A stretch of DNA of 64,000 nucleotides from Branchiostoma floridae (GCF_000003815.2 NC_049996.1:15916407-15980406), one strand, 5' to 3'; numbered from the stretch's first letter, positions 11,401-23,410 are shown. Numbers and translations: made by a program. The notes: generated by a model not told the origin, from the sequence alone.

Positions 11401-14400
11401 CCCTTTCTTCCTCTCACTTTGTACACCCGACCCTCTCCAGGCCAACTATTTTGTCATTTCTACCTGGAATCGATCGCTCCTGAGATGGTTGATGAGAAGT
11501 CTCCAGTTCTTGGTGTCGTAGTTCACTCTGTAAAACCCGACTTGCTCCACGTTTCCCAGAATCCAATCTTCTGTGCCCGCTCCCTCCAGATCAATGACCT
11601 TGGTATCTAGATAATGAGAAAAGCGTTGACCTCTGTGAAATATTCAGAGTTTCTTGTATGTTCTGTTACAATCACCAAACACAGGAGGGGCATCTTCACT
11701 GGATAGTTTTAAAGAGCATTTGCAGATAGATGTGCAAAAGCTAGGTGTGATAAGTTGTTCAGTGTAATATAACCAGCTGCTGCCACACCGCGTGCCTGCA
11801 AAGCTGGTGCGTTACACCAAAAGGCGGTTATACCGGCTTTATATTAATGATAATCTTTATTGAAATTTCATGCCCAAGGGCCAATTGCATACAAAGTGAA
11901 GCAGTAAGTGGTATACATAATCATACTTAACAAAGAAGGAAAATGATACTCATGGATAAATCAAATAACCATAGGGAATAACGACTAAAATAAGCTATTT
12001 GATGGGTTTGGCTTATCAAACTCTTATTCAAGTACAGATACAGGTTGTTATTAATAAGTTATGCAAATAAGGTTAAGATTTAAAACAACATTTATGCATT
12101 GATTGCTTTCTGTCACTCTACAATGAGCAATTTAGTATCATTTGGAAATTGTGTAATACAAACAGCAATACCTCCACCTAAATAAGTGGCCTCTTCCATT
12201 GACCTCTTGACCTGAAATGTCTGTCAGCTGTCAGCCAAGCTTGATAGACACAACCATTTTTACACAACCATTGCTTTATTCACACCTGAGCAGCGACCCA
12301 GTCAGAATTGCCCTGATGAAGGTGACAGACGGTCACTGAAACGTTGGTGAGAATAAAGCAATGGCTGTGTGAAAAGAGTCTCTTTAGTCACAGACAAACA
12401 TACAAACTGAAAAACAATGCATACATACAAGGAGATGGCAATGCATACAAACTACTACATGTACATGTATATTTTGTTTACCTGTTGTCTGTGTCAGCCA
12501 CAGACTGTTGGGGTTCCTCTTCTCTCCATGTTTGGTTGTAAAGCTGACAGGCACATACCATTTATGCCTGGACAGTGTAAAGAATAAGAATTTACGTTAT
12601 TATTTACAGTATTTTAGCACACTTGTAAGAAAAGGTACAAGTTTACATTTAACCAGTATTTCAGCACCAAGAAAAGGGTATGAGTAGAAACGTAAACCTC
12701 GACATATAGGTGGTGGCTGTTTTCCACAGTGTTATCACGTCTGCTTAACAGCATTGTGTCAACCGAGAACTTAAGACACTGCAACAAAACTCCTTTGGTT
12801 ACTACTGCAAGATAACCCCCCAAGAAAATGAAGGAATTTATGGTACAAAAAATTTGGATACCAGGATCACAATAGTACCAAAAGTATAATATCTATTGTC
12901 TAAATGACTATTGTATTGGGCATGAAATTACAACATCTCTTTCACTTGTCATAATAAATTTGTTCCAAAAAGCTTATCAAAGAAAGTCAAATTTGCTAAA
13001 GCCAGTTCCATTAGATTGTAGGACAAACAGAGGCAGCAAAACAATTTTAGTACTGTATATTCAAATTCATTTAAAGGCACCCAGTGTAATTTTAGAGCAT
13101 TAAGATTGGACATATTTTGGATAGGACAGTCAGTACGATATTGACATTTACTGCACAGTACTAGATTTTCAATGAGTTCTCCCCACGCAATGACGTCTCA
13201 TTTTTGTTCAGATGAAGGTCGATAAGCAATAGGATAGTTTTATCTAACTTACTGTGTGTAAGAATCACTTGAAAGTCGAATGTGAAAAAATGAGTTTCAA
13301 GGCCCTAAAATTGCATTTGGTGCCATTAAAACCTACCCAAACTTTGAGTCTGGCACGTTGCTGCTAGCAGAAGCATCTTTAAGAAAGTGTTGCTGAGTTA
13401 CGTCCATCTTGCCACTGCTGTAGTCTCTGGTGAAGGTTACAACCGGATACCCCATCTGGAGAGTCCATGTGTCCATCATGGACTTCACATTGAGATCCGA
13501 CTGCCCATCTTGAGCCAAAGCCTGACAATACCAGACAGAGTCAAGAAAAGCATTAAAGCTTTAGCAGTTAAGACTGAAAAGAAGTCTCTGAAAATAAGTC
13601 TTTTATTGTCTGCTGTGTTTAGTTTTGGGGATAAACTTATTACCCTATCCTTTTGCACCACCACTCCACTTGTAGATTTCTTAGGGGCCTCTCATAGTCT
13701 TATCTCAGCTTCTTGTCAATAACTCTGAACTTAGCCAAAGCTCTGTGTAGTGTTGTCACTGGTGTAATCTCATTTGAAACCATGAAATTCAGTTTTTCTG
13801 CAGATGCGCTCTACAGCTAACTGTTTCAGCACCAAGGACAGAGAAGCCAATACCAGCGGACAGTACAGCATCATTTAAGTCTCACAAACATGCAAATGAA
13901 GCATCTCTCACGAGCATGCAAATGAGGTACTTTGTTCTATAGTAGGTGGGTTTCAGCACCAACGACAAAGGAACCCATACTTTTGGAACTTGGAGTGTGG
14001 AATGCACTAAAATGTTGAAAATGGAAGTATTGAGAGTCCCAGGTATGTGACCTTGGTATTGCAGCAGATTCTTGTGTGGTTTTCCTTTGCTTAGACTTCG
14101 CCAACTGGATAACTGTTCAATGTTATTGCAACAAAGTTAGATAGATATCATAATATTTTATACACATTAAGTTAACTGAACCAGTCTGCTAAATTTGCCT
14201 TATGAAGTGGTAAGATACTGTGAGATAATCACCTGTGTGAACTCCTCCCACAGCTGTTCTTGGATGGTACTACTGTACGCATTGTTTTGCAGGTAGTTCT
14301 GTAACAAACAAGACAACATCCAAATTCAATTTCATTAGGATATTAAAGTTTAAAATTTCTTTTATAATACAACAAGTTAAGTCTCACCTGCTTCGATGCC

Positions 14401-17400
14401 GGATCTTTCTCAGAGTTTCTAACTGGAGTTCTCCATCTTCTTCTAGTAAGAAGCTCTGAGGAAGATGTTTGATAGACATTCAAACATGCAGATATAAGCA
14501 GGCAAGACTTTACTTTATTAAAAGAAAAACAGAAACTCAATAACTACCTAGTATATGAATCATGCTTCAGGTTAGATTTTTATGGAGATGGTGAATTGAT
14601 TGCTAATACCAGTAATCCTAAACTTAAACCTTTATTTACCTGGAAGGCTTTCCTGAAGATGTTCTCTCCAACAGAATGGTGCAGCATTCTCATCAGTGAT
14701 GCTCCCTGAGGAAAACAAGAGTTTTCAATAAAATATATGAAATACATGGCATAGTCCTGATATTAACCATTTTGAAGTAGATTTGTACTGAAGGTTTGAT
14801 GTACATTTTCAATAAGTGCAAGGCTACCAGAATATTGTCAATGATTCTATGAGAAAAAGTGTGAAAAGGAGACAATAGCAACCAACCTTCAAGTATGTGA
14901 TGTCATCGAAAAGTTCTCCAATTTCGCTCGTTCGGTGGACCGGTTGGTAGACAGGACGTGAGGAAGCCAGAGAGTCCTTTTCCATGGCTGCCCTCACTTC
15001 ACATGTAAGCAGGTCCAGCTGTAACAACAAACAAACAAACAAACAAATAAACAAGAATTCAAAAATCTTGTATACCACCATGCAATGTTTGGAGGACAGC
15101 CTTTTTTGGTTGAGTTCTAGCACTGGAAAGGGATATGAAATCTTTAATCTGACATCTAAGTAATGAAAATGTTCTAGAACCGTTTTCCAACATATTCTCT
15201 TTTCTGTTGAAATGTGTGGTATGTCATTCTGTATGATTAGAATATGGGTAAAAATTACAAATGACCAGAAGGGCAGATGTCACAGTTGAGTTGCACAGTA
15301 GAAGGCACATAATGGGAATACGATAATTGTAGTGCCGCCTAAAATCCTTCAAAATCCTCTTTTTCCTTGCAATGGAAATTTTGGCCCAACCTGGAGACTT
15401 TTTAAGTTAGAATGAGCAGGTAGCGTCTTCTTACCACTTTCAAGTCTGGTTCAGCAAAATCCGCTCCGAGCCTTTCAAAGTAGGACGTAATTCCCTCGTT
15501 CAGCCAGATTCCATCCCACCACTTCATGGTCACCAGGTCACCAAACCACTGTCAGAACAAGAAATCAAAGTATTGTACATTTTGTAAATTATTGTGAATT
15601 TCTTGCTGCTGTTCACTGTGAAGTACAATGGCAAAGTTGGTAAATTGTGAGTTCGATCCCTAGCCAAGTCATATCAGCAAATTTAAGACTAGTAACGTCC
15701 TGCTTTCTGCTTGGCACTCAACATTTCGGAATGAGATCACATTTGTGTCCCCAACATGCCAGGCTCCCTGTCTGGCAAACCAGTTCAATAGTCAAAACTC
15801 AGGGGAAACACTGGAGAAACAGTCACCTAGCAGAAGAGGTGATATCTCCTGTGTGTATCCTCCCTTTTTTCCCTAGTCAGAGGGGACTTTATGTTTGCTT
15901 TGGAGGATATATATCTGAAAGGTTTTCTTATTGCCAATTAGGGACTGTGATTCCAATGTGTTTCTCATGAGTTTCATGGTAATCAATCACTCCTAGGAGG
16001 ACGCCTGAGCATAGCAGACAGCAGGCTGGCAGGTCCTTGTGTTTCTGAGGCCAATATGTGTCTACTCTACTGTATGACTATCTATCTATCTATATCAATA
16101 CTGACCAAAACCCACTACAGGGTATCCCGGTAGTGGGACAAACTATACTTTGCAACCAATAATAAGTGCTGAAACATAGACATCACAGCCTAATTGTTCT
16201 ATCAAGACTCTATCTGAGTGTGCACAAAACAAACTGTTACGTACCATATGTGCCAGCTCATGTGATACCACGTGAGAGACTTTTTGTTTAGCCTTTGCGG
16301 ACGGAGCCTCGGCGTCGTACAGCAGAGCTGTCTCCTCGAACATGATGAGACCCCAGTTCTCCATCCCTCCCATGGGGAAGTCGGGAATCGCAGCAAGATC
16401 TGTTGAAAATCACACAGGTCATAAAGCTTTACACGATAAAACTTTATAACTGTTTGCATTGTCCTTATTTTTGTGGGTTTTGCTGTTACATTTCATCAGG
16501 AAATCATGACAAGTGTATAGTATTACTTCTGAATTAATTGTAAAGGATTGTTCTTCATGCAAATTATTCAAAACCCTTCAAAAACGCCCTTCCCCTCCCA
16601 CCACAGACTACTAATTCATGGGGAGGTATAAATTGTTTTTCTATAGTTCTTTTGGCAGCAATCTAGATTCCATATTTCTAATTCAGGTTCACGGTACAGT
16701 GACCTTCCCATTAATTAGTAGCCTCTACCAAATGACCTGGAACGTCGATCTGTCAGGGTTGATAAAATACTATCTAAACTCCACTACCTGTCACTTTCTT
16801 AGCTAACCATTTGCCCTCCACTTTCTCGCCATTCTATGAACCGGTGCAATGGCCTAGTGGGTAGAGTGTTCGCCTTGCATTCGGTAGGTCGTGAGTTCAA
16901 ACCCCGGCCGAGTCATACCAAAGACTTTAAAAATGGTACATGCTTCTTTCTCTGCTTAGCACTCAGCATTCGGGAAAGAGTATGGAAGTTGAACACACAC
17001 CACTACCAGTGGACTAGCCCCCTGCTGTAGTGATTGCGTTGTGTGGCCCAAGGGCTACTGAAACGGAGATGGGCGCCGCCCTATGCGCCATCAGGCGCGG
17101 GAAGGAACTTTGACTTTTGACTATGGTGAGATGTGTATATAGCACTTGAAAAACAACAGACACACTATTAAAGTATAAGCTAACCTCTTTACACCAGCTA
17201 TCGAACATTTTACATTACCTAATTTTGGTAGAGGGTAAGAGACGCCCAGGTAGTCCCCAAAATAAGTGAGGATCTTCTCGGAGATGCCCAGAGAGTAGGC
17301 TCCCTTTCCCTCCGCTATGGCTGATGGTCGGGCTGATACATTGATCTGGAAATAAACAATAATTATAAAGGGTAAATGCAGTCTAAAAGCTTTTTTAAAG

Positions 17401-20400
17401 GTTGTAAGGCCACACCAATTTAATTTCTTGGTTCACGGATTCGCTCGCTCCTATTTTTTGGAAAAAAAATAAAAATCAAGATTACCACTCAGCAAATTTT
17501 CACCATTAATGAAACAATTCACCAACTTCCTGGTGCAGCAAATTGGCCTTTACATGTATATTATAAGCTCCTTAAAGTGTGGGTACATGTGTTGTTACTG
17601 TACAATAATAGTGTTTTTGTACTTTTTTCAAGCTGAAAACTTTTTTTTCTTTATGTTTTGGATTAGCCCTTACCTTTACCCCAACCATTTTACAAGTTTT
17701 ATTTTTATTTTTATTTCGCCCTCTCGCTTCATATTTTTTATGAAAAAATCCGTGAACCAAGAAATTAAATTGGTGTGGCCTAAGGGCACTGAGTTGTTAT
17801 CCACTGTGTCTAGGGCATGGTATTGGAAGGCGGAGCCCATTACCCTGACTCCTTTCACTGCCTTTTACATTGCACCTCCCCCAGCAATTTCAGGTACCCA
17901 TTTTTACATCTGGGTGGAGTGAGGAAGTTGTGTAGAGTGCCATCCCCAAGAACATAACATCGGTGGCATGTCAGGGGATTCAAACCCAGTACCTCTGGAT
18001 TCTGGGTCAAACACCCTAACCATTATGCCAATATGACACCAGATTATTGTTTGGAGAAACTGAGTCAGCTGAGGGATGACTGCAGTGCGATAGATTTCGG
18101 TTAGCTGAGGAATGAGTCTACTTTACTATAAACTGAATATTTGTTATAACATCAAGGTAGAAATAGTGATTCTTTCGTACAAGCAGAGATCATTTTTTCT
18201 TAGGTATACTGCCAACAACTCACTTAAGAACAACAAGAGCGCAGAAAGGTTTCCTGCGCTTTGACAGCAAACAAATAATTTAACTGCAAACAGGACAGGA
18301 GTGCCATACCTCAATCCCCGACCTTGTCTTGAGCCCCACTGACGTAAGGTCAGACACAACAAATGCGAAGAGATAGGTCGCCATCTTGGGTGACGTCATG
18401 AAATGATCTTTGACCCAGCCGTCTTCTCTGCAAAATATTGCAGCAATCCAACAGGTTAGTTTTGACATGATTGATTCTACCAACTCTGAACTCTACATGT
18501 ACTGCCTGTCACTGACACTGCAAGTCTGAGCTTTTTGACTGTATTTTCTGTCACCTAGTGGTGGAATATCGTGATTATATAGCATATGGAAATAACTGAC
18601 ATCACTGACATCACAGACCAAAACGGATATCTCCATATGCAAAGGTGACAAAAGTATTGATACCTGACATTTCCCTGATTTGGTTTGTGTTTCCTACTAT
18701 ATATGGAAACTCAGCATTTAACCCATTCGCAATGTATGATTTAACACACATTTAACTCACTGTATTGTTTCATTTATTTCACTATTCTTTTGAATGTTTA
18801 ATTGATTTATTTAAAAGTTATTAAAGGTATTATTAGCCTTTACATAAGCATAAATATTTATTGCCTTTTTGTGCAAACAAATGAATAAATAAACAAAGTT
18901 AGCAAACAAAACTTCCATACCTCTTGACGCTACGTTCTACCGGCATGTTTGACATTGCCTGGTACTCAGCTTGGTGGATGAGAGTCACTTTGAACGTGGC
19001 TTTCAGGGCAGGTTCGTCAAAACATGGAAAAGCCTTTCGCGCCCCTGTCGGCTCGAAGTGAGTTGTCACCAGGTATCTGTGAAAAAATAGAGACAACCTG
19101 AGTAAGATGACATGGGGAATGTGATTGCATGTCTCAGTACATTATAGCAACCTTACCAAACACCGGACTGCCGCAGCTGCGTTTCAAAGATGTTTGCAAG
19201 AGGCACTTAAGGGCTCTTGATATTGATACAGAACACTGGGAGGACCTTGCAAGCGGCAGATACAACTGAAGATGTACACTGTCCAGGCAGCTAAAATCAG
19301 GAGAAACCAGACTGATGCGCATGGCAGAAGAAAAGCGGATCCTGCGAAAAGAACTCTGCAACAGACCTCAGTCAGTTTATAGATGTGCCCTGTGTGCCAG
19401 AGACTGTCATTGTCGTATAGGACTGTTTAGCCACAGTTGACGCTGTAGGGCTGATATCAATTAGGATTTTACCATGGTCAATATTGACCGAAGGAGGCCA
19501 TACATGTATATATATACCTAAAGAGATTCGGAGTTTGAATCCTGGATGCTGTTGCTTACCTGACATGCAGTACACCTGGCCTGTATTTTCCATGCAAGCA
19601 GAGGTTGGGTCGTGGAAGGGAGCTAGCCGGTAAAAATCCCGACATCTACTATCTCTGCGACCCAACCTCTGCTTGGAGAATAGCACACATTGTCAAGCAC
19701 TGTTCATGATGAAAACCGCCAGGGGAATTTCCCCAGGACAATGATTGAAAACTGTAACCATATAGTGTCTTCTCTGCCACATTGTTAGCAGTAGAAAAAT
19801 TGATTTCAAATTAGCTTTTCAGTGAGCTTTACATGTGTTCAAGTTGACATTCTTAACACACTAGAACTCCTACCTTTTCTGCTTGTTTTTGTTGATGTAG
19901 GAGGACCGATACAGCCCAAACTGATGGTCACTGAGGACATTCCTAAAATGGATCTTCAGGTTGTAGACGCCATCTTTGGTGAGTTCACCGTCTAGCTTCA
20001 GCAATAGGAAGTCGTTTTCTGTGGAAAAGATGCCATATTCAATTACCACCTGCAAAACTACCGAAGTCACGGGTTCCTCTCTCAGCACTCGGTGTCCAGT
20101 GCGGAAGGTGCCTTCCGCACTGGAAGTCTTGTGCCGACGTTACGTCCGCACGAGTGCTGACAGTACCTTCCGCACTGGAAAACAAGTGACGATAATTCTC
20201 CCGCACTCGAAATCGAGTGCTGACAGCCTGCCTCCGTTACGTTGTAATATTTGGCATTTTTTATCCTCACTGAAAGTCATGTCCTTGACATTGGAGAATT
20301 CTTTTATTTATGATTTATGATTACTGGAAGTAGAGTTCAGAGTTCGTAGAATCGGTTAATATTATCAGCCTTCTCTCACAGGTGAGGTGACAGACATTCC

Positions 20401-22386
20401 AGGTCATGGGGTCAATGGAAGAGACTACCAATTCTCAGGGAGGTATAATAATCGTTTATAGTCCATGTTTTCACAGTCATTTAATATTTTGCATTTATTA
20501 TATGCTAGTTACCTCACCATACAGAAACAGTAAGTGATAAATGGACCCTTTTAATGTTAATCAAAAACCTTGTTTGCAGACTTAATGAACCTTAATCAAA
20601 CATTGAGAAACTCAAAGAATGAAGTATTAAATTCATAGAGGCATGAAATCTCTGAACTTTGTTGTATGTATGATAAAGAAAATTGACTTGCAGAACTCAC
20701 CTGAATGCAGTGACCAAGAAATAATGGTGGGAGAGGCGTCACCATCTTGCCCTTGCAAAATTGGTTGGGAATCCCCTCCAACGATTTCCAACTTGTCCGA
20801 AGCATGAAGCAGGATGTAGGAGGTGGGGACTTGGCATCGCACGGTGACGGTCACGCGGCCGAGCACGACAAACTCCTGCAGATCCACTTCCAGTCGCAAG
20901 TCGTAGTGGAGAGGTATGACGTTGTTTGGCAAACGCGTCGACTGAAAAGAACAAAATCTAATTGTGACTTTCCTAATTTTTTTTATCATCAATGTTTGAG
21001 CTCTGCTAATTCTGAATTCAAAGTATCTCACCATATGCACAATTTCCAGCTCACTCCATTTCACTGGACAAAGACAAAATCCAGAGATATGGAACCAAAT
21101 TTCTTTGCAAGAGGACTAATGGGTGAAGGAGGTGGTATATACAATTAGGCCTGCTGTCCAACGTTAAACTGAGACAGGGGGCGACACAGGTTATCTGTTA
21201 GTATGGGGCATTTCATGAAAAGGCGCGTGGCATTCAACATAAGGAAAAATCAACAGTACAAGTTAGATACTTGACAGGTGTGTGTTAAGGGGATCTTCAA
21301 ATAAGTTCAATTCCATCATGTCTTGCCAGTGTCACTTGTATGTGACTGTTTAACTTGGACTTCCAGGTTGCAATAAGTTTTTGAGTGCAAGGAAAATTCG
21401 ATGCTGCACAACTTAATCATTCTACATTTCAATCTAGAAAAGACCAAAAACTTCTGCAAATGACATACTTTAGGAACATGTTTACCTTGAAGTTCATATC
21501 CAAAAGATAAATAAGATAAATAAATAAATGAATAAATAAATATCCTTACCTGTAGAATTTGCTCTTCCCTTTTCCATGCCAGCATCTCTTCTACTTCCTG
21601 TAAACATAACAATATACAAGATCTGGTCTTGGTGTGTCTGTTTGTTTGTTTGTTTATTTGTTCCTTTGTTCATTCGATTAAGGCTCTAAATGAGGGTCTC
21701 TCATTTTATGTAATACTATTCAATTTCCTGCTGTATGTATGACAGAAGGAATATAAAATTTACAATAATGCATAATATATGAATGAAACAAGAAATTACG
21801 GCATAAACTGCACATATTTCACAGAGTTAACATGAGAAGTTTGATTTTGTGTTAGTGATGATGACACACTCCATTTTTGTTATGTCTTTGTTCTTAAGGT
21901 TATTGTTTCAATAGCAGAGTAGCCTGATAAAGGATTAACAATTAAACTGTGTTTTGAGGAACATTTGACCACCATTTCAAATGTGTAGCACAGGAATATA
22001 ACTTTTGTATTACTTTAAGAGCAGAGATATTGTCCAAGAAGACAGCACCAGCAAGAATAAGAAAACTCAAGAGTCAGCAAATCTTGTCTTAAGTTTCAAC
22101 ATTGGACATCTGTAGTGTAATAAGTTCACCCATAGGCATACCTCCAAGTCATCCAGTGAGTGGCTTATGTCTGCCAAAGCCTGCCTCTCAAACACGTCAC
22201 AGCCGACTGCAACAAAAACAGGAAAACATTCAAATTTGTATTTTGACAAATACCTGGTGAGGAAATAACAGATTTTTGAAAGAAGGTAAAAATAGACTTA
22301 TAATAAATTGTCATTGAAGAGAGCTCACCATTCCTGAGGAGTGGTAGAAGACACAGCATAAGCAGTAGCTCCACAATCTTGTTCAT
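5424..22386 (-). CDS. Secreted M1-family zinc aminopeptidase (aminopeptidase N-like), 24 coding exons
   Basis: Coding exons, 5' to 3' on the minus strand: 22386-22329, 22206-22142, 21597-21550, 20941-20701, 20018-19874, 19076-18921, 18427-18310, 17345-17219, 16399-16245, 15548-15435, 15018-14887, 14705-14640, 14298-14233, 13521-13337, 12567-12482, 11606-11464, 11046-10991, 10620-10470, 9770-9694, 9143-9036, 8624-8457, 7792-7649, 6480-6402, 5573-5424. Every junction is GT-AG and in phase, giving 945 residues, normal for M1. Residues 1-19 are a signal peptide ([19 protein letters not shown]). Catalytic features: exopeptidase motif GGMEN 330-334, zinc site H366-E367-x-x-H370 and E389 (WLNEG), transition-state Tyr451. 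[11 protein letters not shown] starts near 204 and GFYRVNYD near 611, opening the C-terminal helical domain. Odd points: Met371 follows HELAH where Gln is usual, and the C-terminus ([10 protein letters not shown]) has no membrane or GPI segment. It should release N-terminal amino acids from peptides outside the cell. The start is the only Met before the signal; an acceptor precedes it at 22397, so a 5' UTR intron exists. Confidence 0.95.
5690..6015 (-). repeat. Copy of the AGGGCTGGGTA inverted-repeat family in the last aminopeptidase intron
   Basis: Shares TTTGTGGAGTATT.GACTCCC, ACTGTAAAACTTGG, CCCCAAAACGTGTGAATGCCTG and the GGTCCAGG/CCTGGACC palindromes with the copies at 35008-35440 and 45787-46168. 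The two halves are rearranged or partly deleted around 5945. Confidence 0.6.
6175..6300 (-). repeat. LINE 3' tail
   Basis: TTTGTTTATTTATTTATCCAGGG, a CATGTCGCC block and then an A/T-rich end resemble the 3' tail of a CR1/L2-like element in minus orientation. The same block occurs at 52565-52640 (ACATGTCGCC.CTAGGGCGG). Confidence 0.5.
6524..6734. repeat. MITE with TACTGTAATTC ends
   Basis: Ends TACTGTAATTC and GAATTACAGTA are perfect inverted repeats about 210 bases apart. Inside are paired TTCACGGTTTTCACGGTG / CCGTGAAAG...TACCGTGAA blocks. It is a divergent relative of the TACTGTAAATG family and lies inside an aminopeptidase intron. Confidence 0.7.
7331..7563. repeat. MITE with about 65-base inverted arms and poly-G/poly-C tracts
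   Basis: CTCTGTTGCAGTCTTTGGAA at the left pairs with TTTCAAAGACTGCAACGGAG at the right. The arms continue through a T/G-run and its C/A-run complement to AACGTTGG / CCAACGTT. Lies in an aminopeptidase intron just downstream of exon 7792-7649. Confidence 0.7.
8104..8295. repeat. TACTGTAAATG-family MITE, copy 1
   Basis: Ends TACTGTAAAATG and CATTTACAGTA. The interior carries the family marks AAACCACCGCGAA and GAGACTACAGTGCATGGTGCT. See 44778-44987 for the least damaged copy. Confidence 0.8.
10271..10432. repeat. CTCCAAGCAGA-family MITE with 10-bp target duplication
   Basis: Left arm AGTCTCCAAGCAGACC...GGTGCC, right arm GGCACC...GGTCTGCTTGGAGACT. Immediately outside, AAACCCTCTT is present at 10261-10270 and again at 10433-10442, a perfect 10-base direct repeat. 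This matches the 9-11 bp duplication made by Mutator-like transposases (family knowledge). Inserted just downstream of the exon 10620-10470 donor. Confidence 0.8.
11850..11960 (-). repeat. Probable LINE 3' tail
   Basis: CTTTATTGAAATTTCATGCCC in minus orientation resembles the tail at 47500-47540 (CTTTATTGCACATTCATGCCC). Upstream at 11770-11845 is another dispersed repeat also seen inverted near 33075-33145. Confidence 0.45.
12257..12376. repeat. Short inverted-repeat element
   Basis: TTTTACACAACCATTGCTTTATTC pairs with GAATAAAGCAATGGCTGTGTGAAAA, around a GATGAAGGTGACAGACGGTC core. Lies in an intron beside aminopeptidase exon 12567-12482. Confidence 0.6.
15631..15730 (+). repeat. tRNA-derived SINE fragment
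   Basis: B-box-like GAGTTCGATCC at 15649-15659, followed by the GCTTTCTGCTTGGCACTCAACATT segment, which parallels GCTTCTTTCTCTGCTTAGCACTCAGCATT in the SINE at 16841-17117. Confidence 0.5.
16841..17117 (+). repeat. tRNA-derived SINE
   Basis: The head has a pol III A box (TGGCCTAGTGG, 16850-16860) and B box (GAGTTCAAACC, 16893-16903) spaced as in a tRNA. It is followed by a non-tRNA body ending GGCGCGGGAAGG and a CTTTGACTTTTGAC tail. Sits in an aminopeptidase intron in the antisense orientation. Confidence 0.75.
17406..17782. repeat. MITE with 36-base terminal inverted repeats
   Basis: Arms 17406-17442 and 17747-17782 are almost perfect reverse complements (AAGGCCACACCAATTTAATT... and ...AATTAAATTGGTGTGGCCT). 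The 300-base interior is T-rich with no transposase. Lies in an aminopeptidase intron, immediately next to the SINE at 17784-18041. Confidence 0.85.
17784..18041 (-). repeat. tRNA-derived SINE (GGGGAGG.AAAAGGC body)
   Basis: On the minus strand: A box TGGCATAATGG (18030-18020), B box GGGTTTGAATCC (17987-17976), then a body shared with copies at 30379-30545, 30583-30790, 55928-56095 and 57107-57270. Shared words include CACCCAGRTGTAAAAATGGGTACCTG and GGCTCCGCCTTCCAATACC. Confidence 0.75.
19125..19445 (+). repeat. LINE/retrotransposon ORF remnant with C-terminal zinc-finger-like block
   Basis: The plus strand reads [27 protein letters not shown], then [14 protein letters not shown] and [20 protein letters not shown], with stops between. 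This order is typical of the 3' end of endonuclease/reverse transcriptase elements found beside many invertebrate genes. Broken, and antisense within the intron between aminopeptidase exons 20018-19874 and 19076-18921. Confidence 0.6.
20086..20225. repeat. Cluster of hairpins including a near-perfect 28-base palindrome
   Basis: 20096-20123 has arms CCAGTGCGGAAGG and CCTTCCGCACTGG around TG. CTTCCGCACTGGAA recurs at 20165-20180, and GCACTCG.AATCGAGTGC forms another hairpin near 20203-20221. All lie within about 200 bases upstream (minus strand) of the exon 20018-19874 acceptor. Confidence 0.6.
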
Positions 22387-23319
22387 GTTGTTTTGCCTAC
22401 AGAAAACAAGAGAGTTTGTCTTCTATCAAATCCTAGAATACAGGACAAAAAGATTGCAATGATCACCAGCTTAAAGGTACAGCAGTAAAGCCTCAAACTT
22501 CTGAATAAAGCTAATATTGGGCTAGTCATGTTACATATGGTTTGACTCACGAGTATCACCATGAAAAAGGTTTCCTGATATATAAGTGGTGTCCATGACA
22601 GTTGCAATAAACATTAGAGTGCTATTTAAACATTAGAATGTGCTTTGCAAATTTGATATCTACTTTCAACATGTGAGTGCCTAGGATTCTTAGTATTTTA
22701 GACATGTCAGTATGCTCTTGAAGTTGAAGATTACCTTTGATATTTCAAAAATATATCCAAAACTACGCCTACGCACAAGTACCGTGATCACAGAAAGTTT
22801 CCTATTGTAGAAGTAGGCCGACAGGTGGTAATAAACTTTAAAGGTAACTCAAACACTTCTGCAATAACTCTCTTTCAATCCATAGTATAAGCAACGTCTG
22901 TGAAATTTTACCGAAAATGTTGGTCTATTCAGATCTTGTTTTGTTTTGACAATGATTTCAAGGGTGTTGCGTAAAGTATGCCGTGTTTTTTAGATGCGAA
23001 AATTGGGGGAAATGGCTAGAAAACTTCATTTGCCCGTTACCATGGCAACAGAGAGTTTTGATCTAAAGGAAAGCTATTTTGAGGGGTTGTGGACCAAGCA
23101 CTATTACTGTGTGTGCAAAATATGAGCCAAATCGGTCCCTACCACCCGATGATATTTTGATCATTATACTCGGACATTGCTTCGTCTCTGTACTTTTATT
23201 TGCATCTTGTCATGTTAATCTTGCATAAAAAAAAGACTACATAGACTCCGGTCGCAATCTCTAGACTCTGCCGACAGAATCACAAATCCTAACAGATCGT
23301 GATCTCCTGAAAATCTTAC

Positions 23320-23410
23320 CGTCCTACGTTGTCTGTTGAGCACCGAAAGCTCCGTCCACACAGGAGTTGTTGACTTCTTGAAACTGTCGGCGTTGTCACT
23401 TAGCAAAAAT
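23320..23410 (-). other. Candidate non-coding first exon and start region of the aminopeptidase gene
   Basis: An acceptor 10 bases before the start codon (22397) requires a 5' UTR exon. On the minus strand a good donor, ACG|GTAAGAT, follows position 23320. The upstream border and transcription start are not visible; no clear TATA was found. Confidence 0.35.

Noticed and set aside
14388-14455. Possible extra aminopeptidase exon (TCCTCAG acceptor, CAG|GTGAGAC donor)
   Set aside because: 68 bases would shift the frame between exons 14705-14640 and 14298-14233, which join perfectly without it.
16841-16912. tRNA gene
   Set aside because: A and B boxes are present, but the acceptor stem does not close and a SINE body follows.
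17509-17922. Phe/Tyr-rich 137-codon frame
   Set aside because: Spans the T-rich interior of a MITE and part of a SINE; not a gene.
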